Under the pieces are notes generated by a model. The model saw nothing but the letters and a program-made list of their open reading frames with translations. It had not been told where the DNA came from and did no database searches. From Plastoroseomonas hellenica (GTDB lineage: Bacteria; Pseudomonadota; Alphaproteobacteria; Acetobacterales; Acetobacteraceae), in NCBI RefSeq assembly GCF_018129085.1, contig NZ_JAAGBB010000028.1, positions 1 to 64,000 on the forward strand: 64,000 nt of DNA, written 5' to 3'. Below are positions 45,102 to 54,075 of this stretch, one piece after another. Numbering within the stretch: position 1 is the first letter of the stretch; each line of letters opens with the position of its first letter. The position numbers and the translations under genes are program-made.

Positions 45102-45842
45102 TCAGAGCCGCAACCCCTCGAGCTTGGTCGCGAGCAGCCGGAGAATGCCGCGGCGGTTCCGCCGCATCCGGGTGAGCGGCCCGCTGACCGCGAGGGCCAG
45201 CGGCCGATGGCCGCCCGGCACCGGCAAGGCCATGGCGATCATCGCCGTATCCGGCACGACGGACGCCTCGCTCATGGCGTAGCCTTGTTGGCGGATCCGG
45301 GCGAGCTCCGCGAGGAAAGCGCGTATCGGAACGGGGCCGCTCTCGGGCCGGCTGGCATTCACGCGGCGGAGCATCGCCGAGACCTCCGCATCGCTCTGCT
45401 GCGCGAGCAGGACCTTCCCGGCAGCAGGGCGCCAGATCGGCCGCCGGGAACCGGGCTTGATGTGGAAGCGCACCGGCGCGATGGATTGCAGGATGCGGAT
45501 GTAGTCCACATGCAGCCCGTGCTGCATGGCGAGCACGATGGTCTCCTCGGTCTCGGCCTGCAGCTCGTCCATCAGGCGCGGTATCGGCGCCTCGTCCGAG
45601 AACAGGCGATCGAAGATCCAGGTGCCGAGCACCGCGAAGCGGATGGTCGGCTGGTATTCCCGGGACCGCGGATTGTGCTCGAGATAGCCGAGCGACAGCA
45701 GCGACTTCAGCAGGACCGAGGTCGAGGAGAGGGGGAATTCCAGCGCCGCCGCCACCTCCGACACGGTAGCGGGCGCGTGCCGATGGGCGAAGAACTCGAA
45801 GATCTCCAGTACCCGCCCGGCCGATTTGACAACCTTCTCCAT
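45102..45842 (-). CDS. IclR family transcriptional regulator
   Basis: 246 residues. The N-terminal winged helix (about 5-65) has SAGRVLEIFEFFAHRHAP, VSEVAAALEFPLSSTSVLLK and SLLSLGYLEHNPRSREYQP. The C-terminal effector domain contains EETIVLAMQHGLHVDYIRIL and RPIWRPAAGKVLLA. Such proteins sense aromatic or organic acids. It is divergent from the TauD gene at 45970, with the 10-bp palindrome CACATATGTG in the gap as its likely operator, and convergent with the monooxygenase. It could also serve the TTCCG-N5-CGGAA sites further left. Confidence 0.9.
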   Translation of the reverse strand: MEKVVKSAGRVLEIFEFFAHRHAPATVSEVAAALEFPLSSTSVLLKSLLSLGYLEHNPRSREYQPTIRFAVLGTWIFDRLFSDEAPIPRLMDELQAETEETIVLAMQHGLHVDYIRILQSIAPVRFHIKPGSRRPIWRPAAGKVLLAQQSDAEVSAMLRRVNASRPESGPVPIRAFLAELARIRQQGYAMSEASVVPDTAMIAMALPVPGGHRPLALAVSGPLTRMRRNRRGILRLLATKLEGLRL

Positions 45843-45865
45843 TGGGGAAGGATATCGCGCTGCTC

Positions 45866-45875
45866 CACATATGTG
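45866..45875. promoter_or_regulatory. Perfect palindrome CACATATGTG, IclR operator candidate
   Basis: 10-bp perfect palindrome 24 bp upstream of the IclR start and 95 bp upstream of the divergent dioxygenase start, in the only relatively AT-rich part of the gap. Confidence 0.45.
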
Positions 45876-45969
45876 AAACTGCTTCGGATCTGTGGCATCA
45901 GGGATTGACCCTCGGCGAGGCGCGCGCGTTTCATCCTGCCAACAGGCGAAAGCGGGCCAGGAGGAAGCG

Positions 45970-46848
45970 ATGCGGATCACGCGGAACAATGAAGGCCTGG
46001 GTGCGCGCGTGCTCGGCATCGACCTCGCGCAGCCGCTCGCGGAGGACAGCTTCCGCACCATCCTGCGGGCGCTCGGCGAGCACGGCGTGCTGTGCTTCCC
46101 GGATCAGTCGCTGGAGCCGTTCGAGCTCTCCGCCTTTGGCTCCCGCTTCGGCGAGCTGGAGATCAACGTGGCCAATGCCTTCCATGCCGAGGGGCATCCC
46201 GAGGTGATGGTCCTCTCCAACATCCGCCGGGACGGGAAGCCGATCGGGCTGAACGATGCCGGGCAGGGCTGGCACACGGACATGAGCTACAGCCACGACG
46301 TCGCGCTGGCCAATGTGCTGCATGCCAAGCAGGTGCCGATGCGGGACGGGCGGCCGCTCGGCGACACCCAGTTCCGCAACATGCACGCCGCCTATGACGA
46401 CCTGCCGCGCGAGGTGAAGGAACGGCTCGAGGGCCGCACCGCTATCCACGACTTCGAGAAGTTCTGGGAGGTGATGCGCGCCCGGCCGGGATCGGGCCGC
46501 AAGCCCCTGACCGAGGAGCAGCGTCGCAAGAAGCCGCCGGTGTCGCAGCCGATCTTCCGGGTTCATCCCATCACCGGCCGCCGGGTGCTCTACTGCAACC
46601 CCGGCTATGCCGTGCGCATCGAAGGCATGGCGCCGGAGGAGAGCGATGCGATGCTCGACTACCTCTTCAAGCACCAGTCGCAGCCGCAATATCTCTATTC
46701 CCACCGCTGGACGCCCGGCGACGTGCTGATGTGGGACAATATCGGCACCACCCACAACGCCGTCTCCGACTACACCACGGACGAGCCGCGGTTGATCCAC
46801 CGGGTCCAGGTGATGGCGACGCTCGACTATGCGCGGCTCGCCGCCTGA
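45970..46848 (+). CDS. TauD/TfdA family Fe(II)/2-oxoglutarate dioxygenase
   Basis: 292 residues. Iron ligands His102/Asp104 in QGWHTDMSY and a distal His in WDNIGTTHNAVSDY, with the 2-oxoglutarate-binding Arg region near LIHRVQVMATLDY. Hydroxylates a small acid or sulfonate/phenoxy compound with O2. AGGAGGAAG precedes the ATG, preferred over a GTG at 45892. Divergent from iclR; followed by a Bug receptor 40 bp downstream, so likely one operon under IclR control. Confidence 0.9.
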   Translation: MRITRNNEGLGARVLGIDLAQPLAEDSFRTILRALGEHGVLCFPDQSLEPFELSAFGSRFGELEINVANAFHAEGHPEVMVLSNIRRDGKPIGLNDAGQGWHTDMSYSHDVALANVLHAKQVPMRDGRPLGDTQFRNMHAAYDDLPREVKERLEGRTAIHDFEKFWEVMRARPGSGRKPLTEEQRRKKPPVSQPIFRVHPITGRRVLYCNPGYAVRIEGMAPEESDAMLDYLFKHQSQPQYLYSHRWTPGDVLMWDNIGTTHNAVSDYTTDEPRLIHRVQVMATLDYARLAA

Positions 46849-46888
46849 TGCGGCATCGCCTGGCCGCGGGAAGGAAGGGGGACCGTCG

Positions 46889-47884
46889 ATGCAAGACAGG
46901 CCCATGAAGCGCCGGACCGCCCTTGCCGCGTCGATCGGGCTGGCGTCGCCCTGGCATGCCCTGCCGGCGGCGGCGCAGGGCGCCTATCCGAACCGCTCGA
47001 TCCGGCTGGTGGTCGGCTTCGCCGCGGGCGGGCCGACGGATGTGATCGCGCGCATCATCGCGCAGGACATGTCCGGCAGCCTGGGCCGGCCCGTCGTGGT
47101 GGAGAACCGCACCGGCGCGAATGCGCTGATCGCGACCCAGTTCGTGGCGCGCGAGGCGCCGGATGGCTACACCATCCTGCTCGCGACGCTCTCGCACAGC
47201 GTCAACGCGATCCTGATGCCGGACAACAGCTACAAGCCATTGGAGGACTTCACGCCGATCGGTCTGGTGGCGCTGCTGCCGCTGATCGCGGTGACCGGGT
47301 CGGGCACACCCTACAATACCCTGCCGGAGCTGGTGGCGGCCGCGGCGGCCTCACCCGACGGCATCACCTATGGCTCGGCGGGGAATGGCGGCTCCGCGCA
47401 TCTCGCGGCCGCATTGCTGGCCACGCGATCGGGCACGCGGATGACGCATGTGCCCTTCCGCGGCAATGGGCCAGCGCTCAGCGAGGTGATCGCCGGCCGC
47501 GTCTCCTTCATGTTCTATCCGATGATCGGCATCCAGGAGTATGTGGCGCGGGGCCAGCTCCGCCCGCTCGCCGTCTCGACCGCGGAGCGCAGCCCTGATT
47601 ATCCCGGCGTGCCCACGATGCGGGAGATCGGCTATCCCGGCTTCGAGGATTACATCCAGGGCCTCGGCCTCGTCGGCCCCGCGCATATGCCGCAGGCGAT
47701 CGTGGCGAAGCTGAATGATGCGCTGCGCGCTTCACTGGCGCGGCCGGAAACGATGGAGCGCATCCGCGGGCTCGGCGGCAGCGTCTCCGCCTCCTCGCCC
47801 ACCGATTATGCTGGCTTCCTGCGCCAGGATCTGGAGCGCTGGCGGCGGGTGATCGAAGCCGCTGAGATCACCGCGCGGGACTGA
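46889..47884 (+). CDS. Tripartite tricarboxylate transporter receptor (TctC/Bug family)
   Basis: 331 residues with signal MKRRTALAASIGLASPWHAL. AYPNRSIRLVVGFAAGGPTD, EAPDGYTILLATLSHS, GITYGSAGNGGSAHLAAALL and PALSEVIAGRVSFMFYPM are standard for the family. Follows a TauD dioxygenase and converges on a second TauD gene. Probably supplies the dioxygenase substrate. Confidence 0.9.
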   Translation: MQDRPMKRRTALAASIGLASPWHALPAAAQGAYPNRSIRLVVGFAAGGPTDVIARIIAQDMSGSLGRPVVVENRTGANALIATQFVAREAPDGYTILLATLSHSVNAILMPDNSYKPLEDFTPIGLVALLPLIAVTGSGTPYNTLPELVAAAAASPDGITYGSAGNGGSAHLAAALLATRSGTRMTHVPFRGNGPALSEVIAGRVSFMFYPMIGIQEYVARGQLRPLAVSTAERSPDYPGVPTMREIGYPGFEDYIQGLGLVGPAHMPQAIVAKLNDALRASLARPETMERIRGLGGSVSASSPTDYAGFLRQDLERWRRVIEAAEITARD

Positions 47885-47897
47885 CCGGGGCCACGGC

Positions 47898-48923
47898 TCA
47901 GGCGGTCAGCAGCCAGCTCTTCGCCTCGCCGGCATAGGCGGCGCCGGGATTGCCGCTGACCGTGGTGCGCCACATCACCCGCGCCTCCTTCGCTGCGTCG
48001 AACCAGGTCGCGGCATGGACGAGGCAGCGATTGTCCCAGATCACCAGGTCGCCCTGCGTCCATTCATGCACATAGACGAAGTGCTGCTGCGTGAGATGGC
48101 TCATCAGCGCATCCAGCAACCGCGCACCCTCACCATCGGCACCAGGCTCCAGACCGAGGATCGGGCCTTCCAGCCAGTCCATCTGGCCATGCTCGCAGAG
48201 ATAGAGGGCGCGGCGCCCGGTCACCGGGTGGATGCGGACGAGCGGCTGGGGTTGCGGCCTCTCCCACGCCGCCAGCGGCCGCGGCGGCGTGCCGGCGCGC
48301 ACCGCCTCCCGCCGGCGGCCGGCGCCGGAGCCGACATGCAGCCCGTCCAGCCCTTCGATGCGATGCTTCAGATCCTGGGGCAGCGCGTCATAGGCGGCGA
48401 TGCCATCGGCGAAGAGGGTCTGGCCTTGGCCTTGCGGCACCGGCAGCACCGCGAGGAACAGCGAGATGTCGGGCGGCGGGCGGCGAAAGCTCTGGTCGGT
48501 GTGCCAGCCATGGCGGTGCGGGTACTGCACCGGCAGCCTACCATCCGCGGTCAGCGGCGGGTCGGGGAGGGCGGGCGGGGCGCGGCCGACGGGCGGCGTA
48601 TTCGAGACGACGAAGATCTCCGGCACGGTCGGGTGCACCATGTTCGGGGGCATGCCGGTCTCGCGGTAATTCTCCACCTCGGGGCCGAAGATGCGGCTCA
48701 GCCGCAGCAGCAATTCCGGCTGCCCGGCCATCGCCTCCATGCCCGTGATGAGCAGCAGGCCGTGGCTGTCGTCCAGCAGGCGGGGGAGGGTAGCGGGCTC
48801 TCTCTCCGCGGCCTCGACCAGGGCGGCGCCGCCGCCGCCGCCCCGAAGGCTGACCTGCCCCCCGAAGCTTGCGCCTTCCAACGGGCCAATGACGTCGAAG
48901 CTGCCGGTCATGCCGCTGCTCAT
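47898..48923 (-). CDS. TauD/TfdA family Fe(II)/2-oxoglutarate dioxygenase
   Basis: 341 residues (337 if the second Met is used). RHGWHTDQSFRRPPPD carries the HxD iron ligands, and WDNRCLVHAATWFD the distal His. VYVHEWTQGDLVIWDN is typical of alkylsulfatase/taurine-type members. Diverged from the copy at 45970, so not a recent duplication. Convergent with the Bug gene and 50 bp downstream of the acyl-CoA dehydrogenase gene on the same strand, suggesting a joint operon. Confidence 0.87.
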   Translation of the reverse strand: MSSGMTGSFDVIGPLEGASFGGQVSLRGGGGGAALVEAAEREPATLPRLLDDSHGLLLITGMEAMAGQPELLLRLSRIFGPEVENYRETGMPPNMVHPTVPEIFVVSNTPPVGRAPPALPDPPLTADGRLPVQYPHRHGWHTDQSFRRPPPDISLFLAVLPVPQGQGQTLFADGIAAYDALPQDLKHRIEGLDGLHVGSGAGRRREAVRAGTPPRPLAAWERPQPQPLVRIHPVTGRRALYLCEHGQMDWLEGPILGLEPGADGEGARLLDALMSHLTQQHFVYVHEWTQGDLVIWDNRCLVHAATWFDAAKEARVMWRTTVSGNPGAAYAGEAKSWLLTA

Positions 48924-48973
48924 CCCGATGTCGTCGATGAAAGCTTAGGGCATTCCCTGCCCGCCGAGCCAGG

Positions 48974-50143
48974 TCAGGCGGGCAGCGGGCGGCCGAGGAT
49001 GACTTGGCCAGGGTGATCGATCAGCGCCGCCGCGACCCGGGCGCGATGCTCGTGGGTGGTGCCGAGGCGCATGCTCCAGGCGGCGACGCGCCGATACCAG
49101 AGGTGCAGGTCGAGATCCATCATGAAGCCGATGCCGCCATGGATGATCTGCGCGTTGCGCACCGCCGCCAGGCACTTCTCGTTGCAGAAGGCCTTGGCCT
49201 GCGACACCTCGACCTGAAAGGGCAGGCCCTCGTCCATCTTCCAGAGCGCTTCGAAGGTGAGCAGGTCGCCGCCGTCGATCCCGATGATCATGTCGGCGCA
49301 CATGTGCTGGATGGACTGGAAGGCGCCGATCGGCTGCCCGAAGGCTTCGCGCATCTTCGAGTATTCGACCGCCATCTCCACGTCGCGGCGGGCGGCGCCG
49401 AGCATTTGCGCTGAGAGCAGGATGCAGCCGCGGTCGAGCATGCGCTCGGCGATCGGCCAGCCCTGGTGCAGCGGGCCAAGGAGGGAGGAGGCCGGGATGC
49501 GCACGTCGCGGAAGGCGACTTCGCTCTGCCGGTCCTTGGCCGTCGTCACCAGCGGCGTTTCCGTGATGCCGGCGGCGGCCGTGTCCACCAGAAACAGGGA
49601 GAGGCCGGTGGTCGCGGCGCTGGCAGGAGCGGTGCGGCAGACGACGAGGCAGAACTGCGCGGCCCGGAAATTGTCGACGAACATCTTGGTGCCGTCGAGC
49701 ACGAAGCTGTCGCCTTCGGCACGGGCCGTCATGCGGATCGCTGCCGGATCCTGGCGCGCATCGGCTTCGGCGAAGGCCCAGGTCAGGATCGTCCGGCCGG
49801 CGACGACATCCGGCAGCAGGGCTTGCCGCTGCGCCGCGCTGCCGGCTTCGGCCAAGGTCAGCGCGGCCGTGACGGTGCTGTGCAGCGGCAGCGGTGCCAG
49901 GGCGCGGCCGGCCTCCTGCAGGATGAGGCCGAGATAGACGAGCGGCAGGCCGGAGCCGCCATAGGCTTCGGGCAGGGAGATGCCCGGCCAGCCGAGCTCG
50001 GCCGCCTTGGCCCAGAGGCCGGGATCATAGCCGAGCGGGTCGGCTTCCATGCGCCGGACGAGGGCGGGCGTGCATTCGGCACCGAGGAAGCTGCGTGCGG
50101 AATCCCGCACCATTTCCTGTTCTTCGGTCAGCAGGACATCCAT
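48974..50143 (-). CDS. Acyl-CoA dehydrogenase
   Basis: 389 residues. N-terminal helical domain (LLTEEQEMVRDSARSFLG), middle beta domain (ILTWAFAEADARQDPAAIRM, VLDGTKMFVDNFRAAQF) and C-terminal FAD/CoA domain (YSKMREAFGQPIGAFQSIQH, QIIHGGIGFMMDLDLHLWYR). Introduces a 2,3-double bond in an acyl-CoA, passing electrons to ETF. The usual catalytic Glu position is not clear by eye. Pairs with the second dehydrogenase 66 bp upstream, as in heterotetrameric ACDs for sterol or branched substrates. Confidence 0.9.
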   Translation of the reverse strand: MDVLLTEEQEMVRDSARSFLGAECTPALVRRMEADPLGYDPGLWAKAAELGWPGISLPEAYGGSGLPLVYLGLILQEAGRALAPLPLHSTVTAALTLAEAGSAAQRQALLPDVVAGRTILTWAFAEADARQDPAAIRMTARAEGDSFVLDGTKMFVDNFRAAQFCLVVCRTAPASAATTGLSLFLVDTAAAGITETPLVTTAKDRQSEVAFRDVRIPASSLLGPLHQGWPIAERMLDRGCILLSAQMLGAARRDVEMAVEYSKMREAFGQPIGAFQSIQHMCADMIIGIDGGDLLTFEALWKMDEGLPFQVEVSQAKAFCNEKCLAAVRNAQIIHGGIGFMMDLDLHLWYRRVAAWSMRLGTTHEHRARVAAALIDHPGQVILGRPLPA

Positions 50144-50209
50144 TGCGACAGTCCGTCCCTGGAAGATTTCTGGTTTCGTCTTGCGTGTCTGGTCTGGGTC
50201 GCGTCGCGA

Positions 50210-51463
50210 TCAGCCGTTCGCAGGCCGTCGGGGCGAACGCGGCGCCGGCATGCCAAGGCCGCGGCGCGCGACCTGGTCGCGCATGATGGTGACGCCGCCA
50301 TGGTTGATGCCGGATTGGAAGGCGCCGAGGACATTATGCGCGAAGACGCCATCCTCGACCGCGTGCGGGGAGCCGCGCAGGAGCTGCGCATAGGGGCCGA
50401 GCATCTGCGTCACCGCCTCGGTGACGCGGACGCCGTGATCCGGCGCCCAGATCTTCTCGGCGGAACCTTCGTAGGTGAAGCTGCCGCCGCGCTGGACGAT
50501 CGACATACTGCGCATGGTCATCAGGCGGCAGACCTGCGCTTCGATCCACATCTCCGCGATCTTGTCGCGGAGCGCGGCATTGTCGGCCAGATGCTCGGTG
50601 CCGGGCCGGCGCGCCTTCACGAAATTGACGATGTCCTCATCGCGGCGCACCGAGATCAGATAGCGGCCGGCGCCCACGCGGTCGAGGTTCAGGCCGGCGG
50701 CGGCGACGCCCCAGCCCTTGTTCTCCTCACCGAGCAGCGTTGATTTGTGGACCCGCACATTGTCGAAGAAGGTCTCGTTGGTGCGCGCTTCGCCATAGGT
50801 GGTGCCGTGCGGCGCGCGCGGGTTGTTCTGGATGGTCCAGAGCGGCCGCACCGTGATGCCGGGCGTGTCCATCGGGATCAGGAAGATGGAGATGCCTTCG
50901 CGCTTCGGCGCGTCGGGGTTGGTGCGCGCCATCAGATAGATGTGGGTCGAGAGATGCCCTGATGTCGTGTACATCTTCTGGCCGTTGATGACGTAGTGAT
51001 CCCCGTCGCGGGTGGCGCGGCAACGGAGATTGGCCAGGTCGGCGCCGGCATGCGGCTCGGTGAAGCCGAGGCAGAACGACACCTCCCGCCGGATCAGCCG
51101 CGGGATGAAGTACTGCTTCTGCTCCTCGGTGCCGGCCGCCATGATCGCCGGCGCGCCGCTGCCGTTCAGCGCGATGTTGATGCCGGCGCGGGTGAATTCC
51201 TCTTCGACGATATACTGGCTGAGCCGGTCGCCGCCCTGGCCGCCATACTCCTTGGGATAGGCGATGCCGAGCCAGCCGCGCTCGTGGATCTTCTTGTAGA
51301 GCGCGATCATCTCCGGCCCGTACCACCCGTAGGTGCCTGGGGCGGGCAGGATGTCGTCCTGGGTCTCGCGCTCCGCCAGCACCGCTTCGGTCACGTGTTC
51401 GGCGATGAAGGCGAGCACATCCTGGCGGAGCGCTTCCTGCTGCTCGGTGTATCCGAAGTGCAT
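50210..51463 (-). CDS. Acyl-CoA dehydrogenase
   Basis: 417 residues. ERGWLGIAYPKEYGGQGGDR, CLGFTEPHAGADLANLRCRA, YVINGQKMYTTSGHLSTHIY and the C-terminal SAEKIWAPDHGVRVTEAVTQ. Member of the larger FadE17/26-like group that works as alpha-beta pairs; the next gene is the probable partner. AGGAAA lies five bases from the ATG. First gene of the operon. A 21-bp dyad in the divergent region upstream may control it. Confidence 0.9.
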   Translation of the reverse strand: MHFGYTEQQEALRQDVLAFIAEHVTEAVLAERETQDDILPAPGTYGWYGPEMIALYKKIHERGWLGIAYPKEYGGQGGDRLSQYIVEEEFTRAGINIALNGSGAPAIMAAGTEEQKQYFIPRLIRREVSFCLGFTEPHAGADLANLRCRATRDGDHYVINGQKMYTTSGHLSTHIYLMARTNPDAPKREGISIFLIPMDTPGITVRPLWTIQNNPRAPHGTTYGEARTNETFFDNVRVHKSTLLGEENKGWGVAAAGLNLDRVGAGRYLISVRRDEDIVNFVKARRPGTEHLADNAALRDKIAEMWIEAQVCRLMTMRSMSIVQRGGSFTYEGSAEKIWAPDHGVRVTEAVTQMLGPYAQLLRGSPHAVEDGVFAHNVLGAFQSGINHGGVTIMRDQVARRGLGMPAPRSPRRPANG

Positions 51464-51511
51464 GGCGTTTCCTGTCAGTCCAAAGGGCTGCGACAGCTCT
51501 ATTTATTTGCT

Positions 51512-51532
51512 GTGCAGATTATTGATTTGCAC
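51512..51532. promoter_or_regulatory. 21-bp dyad in the divergent promoter region
   Basis: GTGCA-N11-TGCAC with further matching bases in the arms (8 of 10 positions symmetrical), inside an AT-rich patch (51495-51532) between the acyl-CoA dehydrogenase operon and the lyase gene. Confidence 0.5.
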
Positions 51533-51637
51533 TGGACGCTAGCAATGCACGCCAAGGCGCGTCAAGGGCAGGGGAGCGCTTGCGGGCGACGGGCCGAAGG
51601 AGTTCGCTGGCCGCGGCGGGGAGAGGAAGCAGGCTGC

Positions 51638-52993
51638 ATGAGCGACGACCGATCGACTGCGGCCCGCATGCGCGACCCCGGCATCCGCGCCCTCTATAAG
51701 CTGGAGAACCGCTGGCAGGCCTGGCTCGACGTGGAGGTGGCACTGGCTCGCGCCCAGGCTGATCTCGGCATGATCCCGCGCGAGGCGGTGGCGCCGATCG
51801 CGCGCAGTGCCAGGCTCGAATTGCTCGACCGCGCCCGCATCGACGAAGCCGCCGCCCGCACCGCCCACACCCTGGTGCCGCTGGTCTGGGAGCTGGCGCG
51901 GGTGGTGGGCGACCCCGCGGGCGGCTGGGTGCATTGGGGTGCCACGACGCAGAACATCACCCAGACCGGCGACCTCCTGGTGCTGCGCCAGGCGCACCGG
52001 ATCTTCCTCCGCCAGCTCGGCACCGTGCTTGATGCGATGGCGGGCCTCGCGGAGCGCGGGGCGGAGATGGTGATCGCGGCGCGCACCCATGGCCAGCACG
52101 CGGTGCCGGCGACCTTCGGCTTCAAGGTCGCGGTCTGGATCGATGAGCTGCTGCGGCACCTGGAGCGGCTGCGCGCGGCGGAGCCGCGCGTCTTCGTCGC
52201 CATGCTCGGCGGCGCCGCCGGCACCTTCGCCTCGCTCGGCGATCTCGGGCCCGCGGTGCAGGAGGGGGTCGCGAAACACCTCGGCATGACGCCGATGAAC
52301 GTCCCCGGCCGCGCCATCGGTGACCATCTCACGGAATACGTCGTGCTGCTCGGCATGCTGGGTGCGACCTGCGGCAAGATCGGGCGCGAGGTCTACACCC
52401 TGATGAAGACCGAGTTCGGCGAAGTGGAGGAGCCGGTGCCGGAAGGCTCGGTCGGCAGCTCCACCATGCCGCAGAAGCGCAACCCGCATTACTGCCAGGA
52501 TGTCGTGGCCGCCGCAGCGGAACTCCGCTCCATCGTGCCGCTGGCGCTGGAGGCGATGCAGGCCGAGCATGAGGCCGACCGCACCACAGCGTTGATGATC
52601 CGCGAAGCGACGGCGCGCGCCTGCATCCTGACCGGCGACATGCTGCTGCGCCTCGGCATGATCATGGAGGGCATGACCCTGAAGCCGGAGCGGATGCGGC
52701 GGAACCTCGATCTCGGCGGCGGGCTGATCATGGCGGAAGCGGTGATGTTGCAACTGGGCGGCGCCATCGGCCGGCAGCATGCGCATGACGTGGTCCACGA
52801 CGCGGCGCAGGCCGCCGCCGTGGGGGGACAATCCTTCGCCGATCTGCTGGGTGCGGACGCGCGCGTGACGGCGCATTTGGACCGCGCCGCGATCGACGCC
52901 CTGCTGGAGCCGACGCGCTATACCGGCCTCTGCGCGCAGATGGCGCGGGACGCTGCCGGCCGCGCGCGGGAGGCGGCGACTGCGCTGGCATGA
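51638..52993 (+). CDS. Fumarase/aspartase superfamily lyase, PcaB-like (3-carboxymuconate cycloisomerase/adenylosuccinate lyase)
   Basis: 451 residues. THGQHAVPATFGFKVAVW and the signature GSSTMPQKRNPHYCQDVV place it in the superfamily. WGATTQNITQTGDLLVL and the length fit 3-carboxy-cis,cis-muconate cycloisomerase or a close catabolic relative better than housekeeping PurB. GAGAGGAAG is upstream. Divergent from the acyl-CoA dehydrogenases, so a shared catabolic locus is likely. Substrate not determined. Confidence 0.85.
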   Translation: MSDDRSTAARMRDPGIRALYKLENRWQAWLDVEVALARAQADLGMIPREAVAPIARSARLELLDRARIDEAAARTAHTLVPLVWELARVVGDPAGGWVHWGATTQNITQTGDLLVLRQAHRIFLRQLGTVLDAMAGLAERGAEMVIAARTHGQHAVPATFGFKVAVWIDELLRHLERLRAAEPRVFVAMLGGAAGTFASLGDLGPAVQEGVAKHLGMTPMNVPGRAIGDHLTEYVVLLGMLGATCGKIGREVYTLMKTEFGEVEEPVPEGSVGSSTMPQKRNPHYCQDVVAAAAELRSIVPLALEAMQAEHEADRTTALMIREATARACILTGDMLLRLGMIMEGMTLKPERMRRNLDLGGGLIMAEAVMLQLGGAIGRQHAHDVVHDAAQAAAVGGQSFADLLGADARVTAHLDRAAIDALLEPTRYTGLCAQMARDAAGRAREAATALA

Positions 52994-53020
52994 CCTGGCG
53001 CAGCCGCCGCTTGTCTTCCT

Positions 53021-53944
53021 CTATCGCGACTTGGCGTAGAGCTTCTGCGCGATCTCGAACATCTCCTCGGGCGCGTAATCGGGGCTGAAGGCCGAGGGAA
53101 CGCCGGTGAGCTGATGGATCTTGCCGCCGGTCGGCATGCCGTCCACGAGCTCCAGCTCGCCCGGCGGGTCACCCGGCAGGGCCTGCTCGCCCTGGCCCCA
53201 GATGCTGGCCATCTCCGCATAGTCGTTCGGGCTGAAGCGGTAGAGCCGGCGATGAGACCCCTCCTCGAGATATTTCTGGGATTCGGGGATCTTGCTGAGC
53301 GGGATATTGGGGGTTGGCAGCATCTTCTCGATCTCGACCCCGGTCAGCTTCTTCAGCGCCAGCGCATAGGCATGCGCATGCACCGAACCGCGGACCAGGA
53401 GGTAGCCGCAGACCTCGCGCCCTGTCGGGTCGCTCAGCGTCTCGTAGACCCGCAGCTTGTGCAGCCGTGCGCCGCATTCCAGGTGGAAATTGTGCAGCAG
53501 GTCGAAGATCACATTCCCGGTCGTGGTCACGAAATCCATGTTCCAGGACGCGCCATTGCTGTTCATCGGCATGGCGCCGCCACCATTCGACAGGAAGCTG
53601 GCGGCCAGGCGGATATCCTGCATCGCCTCGAAGGGCGCGCCGGTGATGTCGCCGCCGTCGCTCTCATCGAGGTCGCTGTCCGGCCCGTTGTTCAGCATGG
53701 CGACGCCATTGCTGACCAGCTCGACATGACCGAGCTCCTCGGCGGTGATGGCCGCGACCAGGCTGTAGAAGGGCTTCAGCTTCTCCTTGCTGCGGAAGTT
53801 GAAGCTCTGGAACATGTAGTTGCCGAGCGTCGACATCTCCCCGTACTTGCCGCCGAGCAGTTCCTGGAGTGCCGCGCCGGCGTTCGGGTCGCGTTTCTTC
53901 GGTGCCGGCAGCTCGATCTGCAGCTTGTCCACTCGCATGAACAT
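53021..53944 (-). CDS. Manganese catalase
   Basis: 307 residues from MFMRVDKLQIELPAPKKRDP, with AGGAGG eight bases before. Di-manganese ligands lie in AAITAEELGHVELVSNGV and LLHNFHLECGARLHKLRVYE (paired ExxH helices). NMDFVTTTGNVIFDLLHN and YGEMSTLGNYMFQSFNFRSK are characteristic. Converts hydrogen peroxide to water and oxygen without heme. Alone on its strand, convergent with the lyase; a long inverted repeat lies about 75 bp upstream. Confidence 0.95.
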   Translation of the reverse strand: MFMRVDKLQIELPAPKKRDPNAGAALQELLGGKYGEMSTLGNYMFQSFNFRSKEKLKPFYSLVAAITAEELGHVELVSNGVAMLNNGPDSDLDESDGGDITGAPFEAMQDIRLAASFLSNGGGAMPMNSNGASWNMDFVTTTGNVIFDLLHNFHLECGARLHKLRVYETLSDPTGREVCGYLLVRGSVHAHAYALALKKLTGVEIEKMLPTPNIPLSKIPESQKYLEEGSHRRLYRFSPNDYAEMASIWGQGEQALPGDPPGELELVDGMPTGGKIHQLTGVPSAFSPDYAPEEMFEIAQKLYAKSR

Positions 53945-54019
53945 GGAAGGGCCTCCTTCGTCGCGCACCAAGGCTGCGCGCAGGCCGAACGGCGGATGGA
54001 CGGGCGAAGTTCGCGGCGG

Positions 54020-54052
54020 GCAGGAACACATTGCCGATGGGTATGTTCCTGC
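54020..54052. promoter_or_regulatory. Inverted repeat upstream of the Mn-catalase gene
   Basis: GCAGGAACA (54020-54028) and TGTTCCTGC (54044-54052), perfect 9-bp arms around 15 bases. It lies between the end of tctA and the start of the catalase gene on the same strand. It could be an operator for an oxidative-stress regulator or an intrinsic hairpin ending tctA. Confidence 0.45.
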
Positions 54053-54075
54053 TCCGGGCGCCCTCCGCCTGCCGC

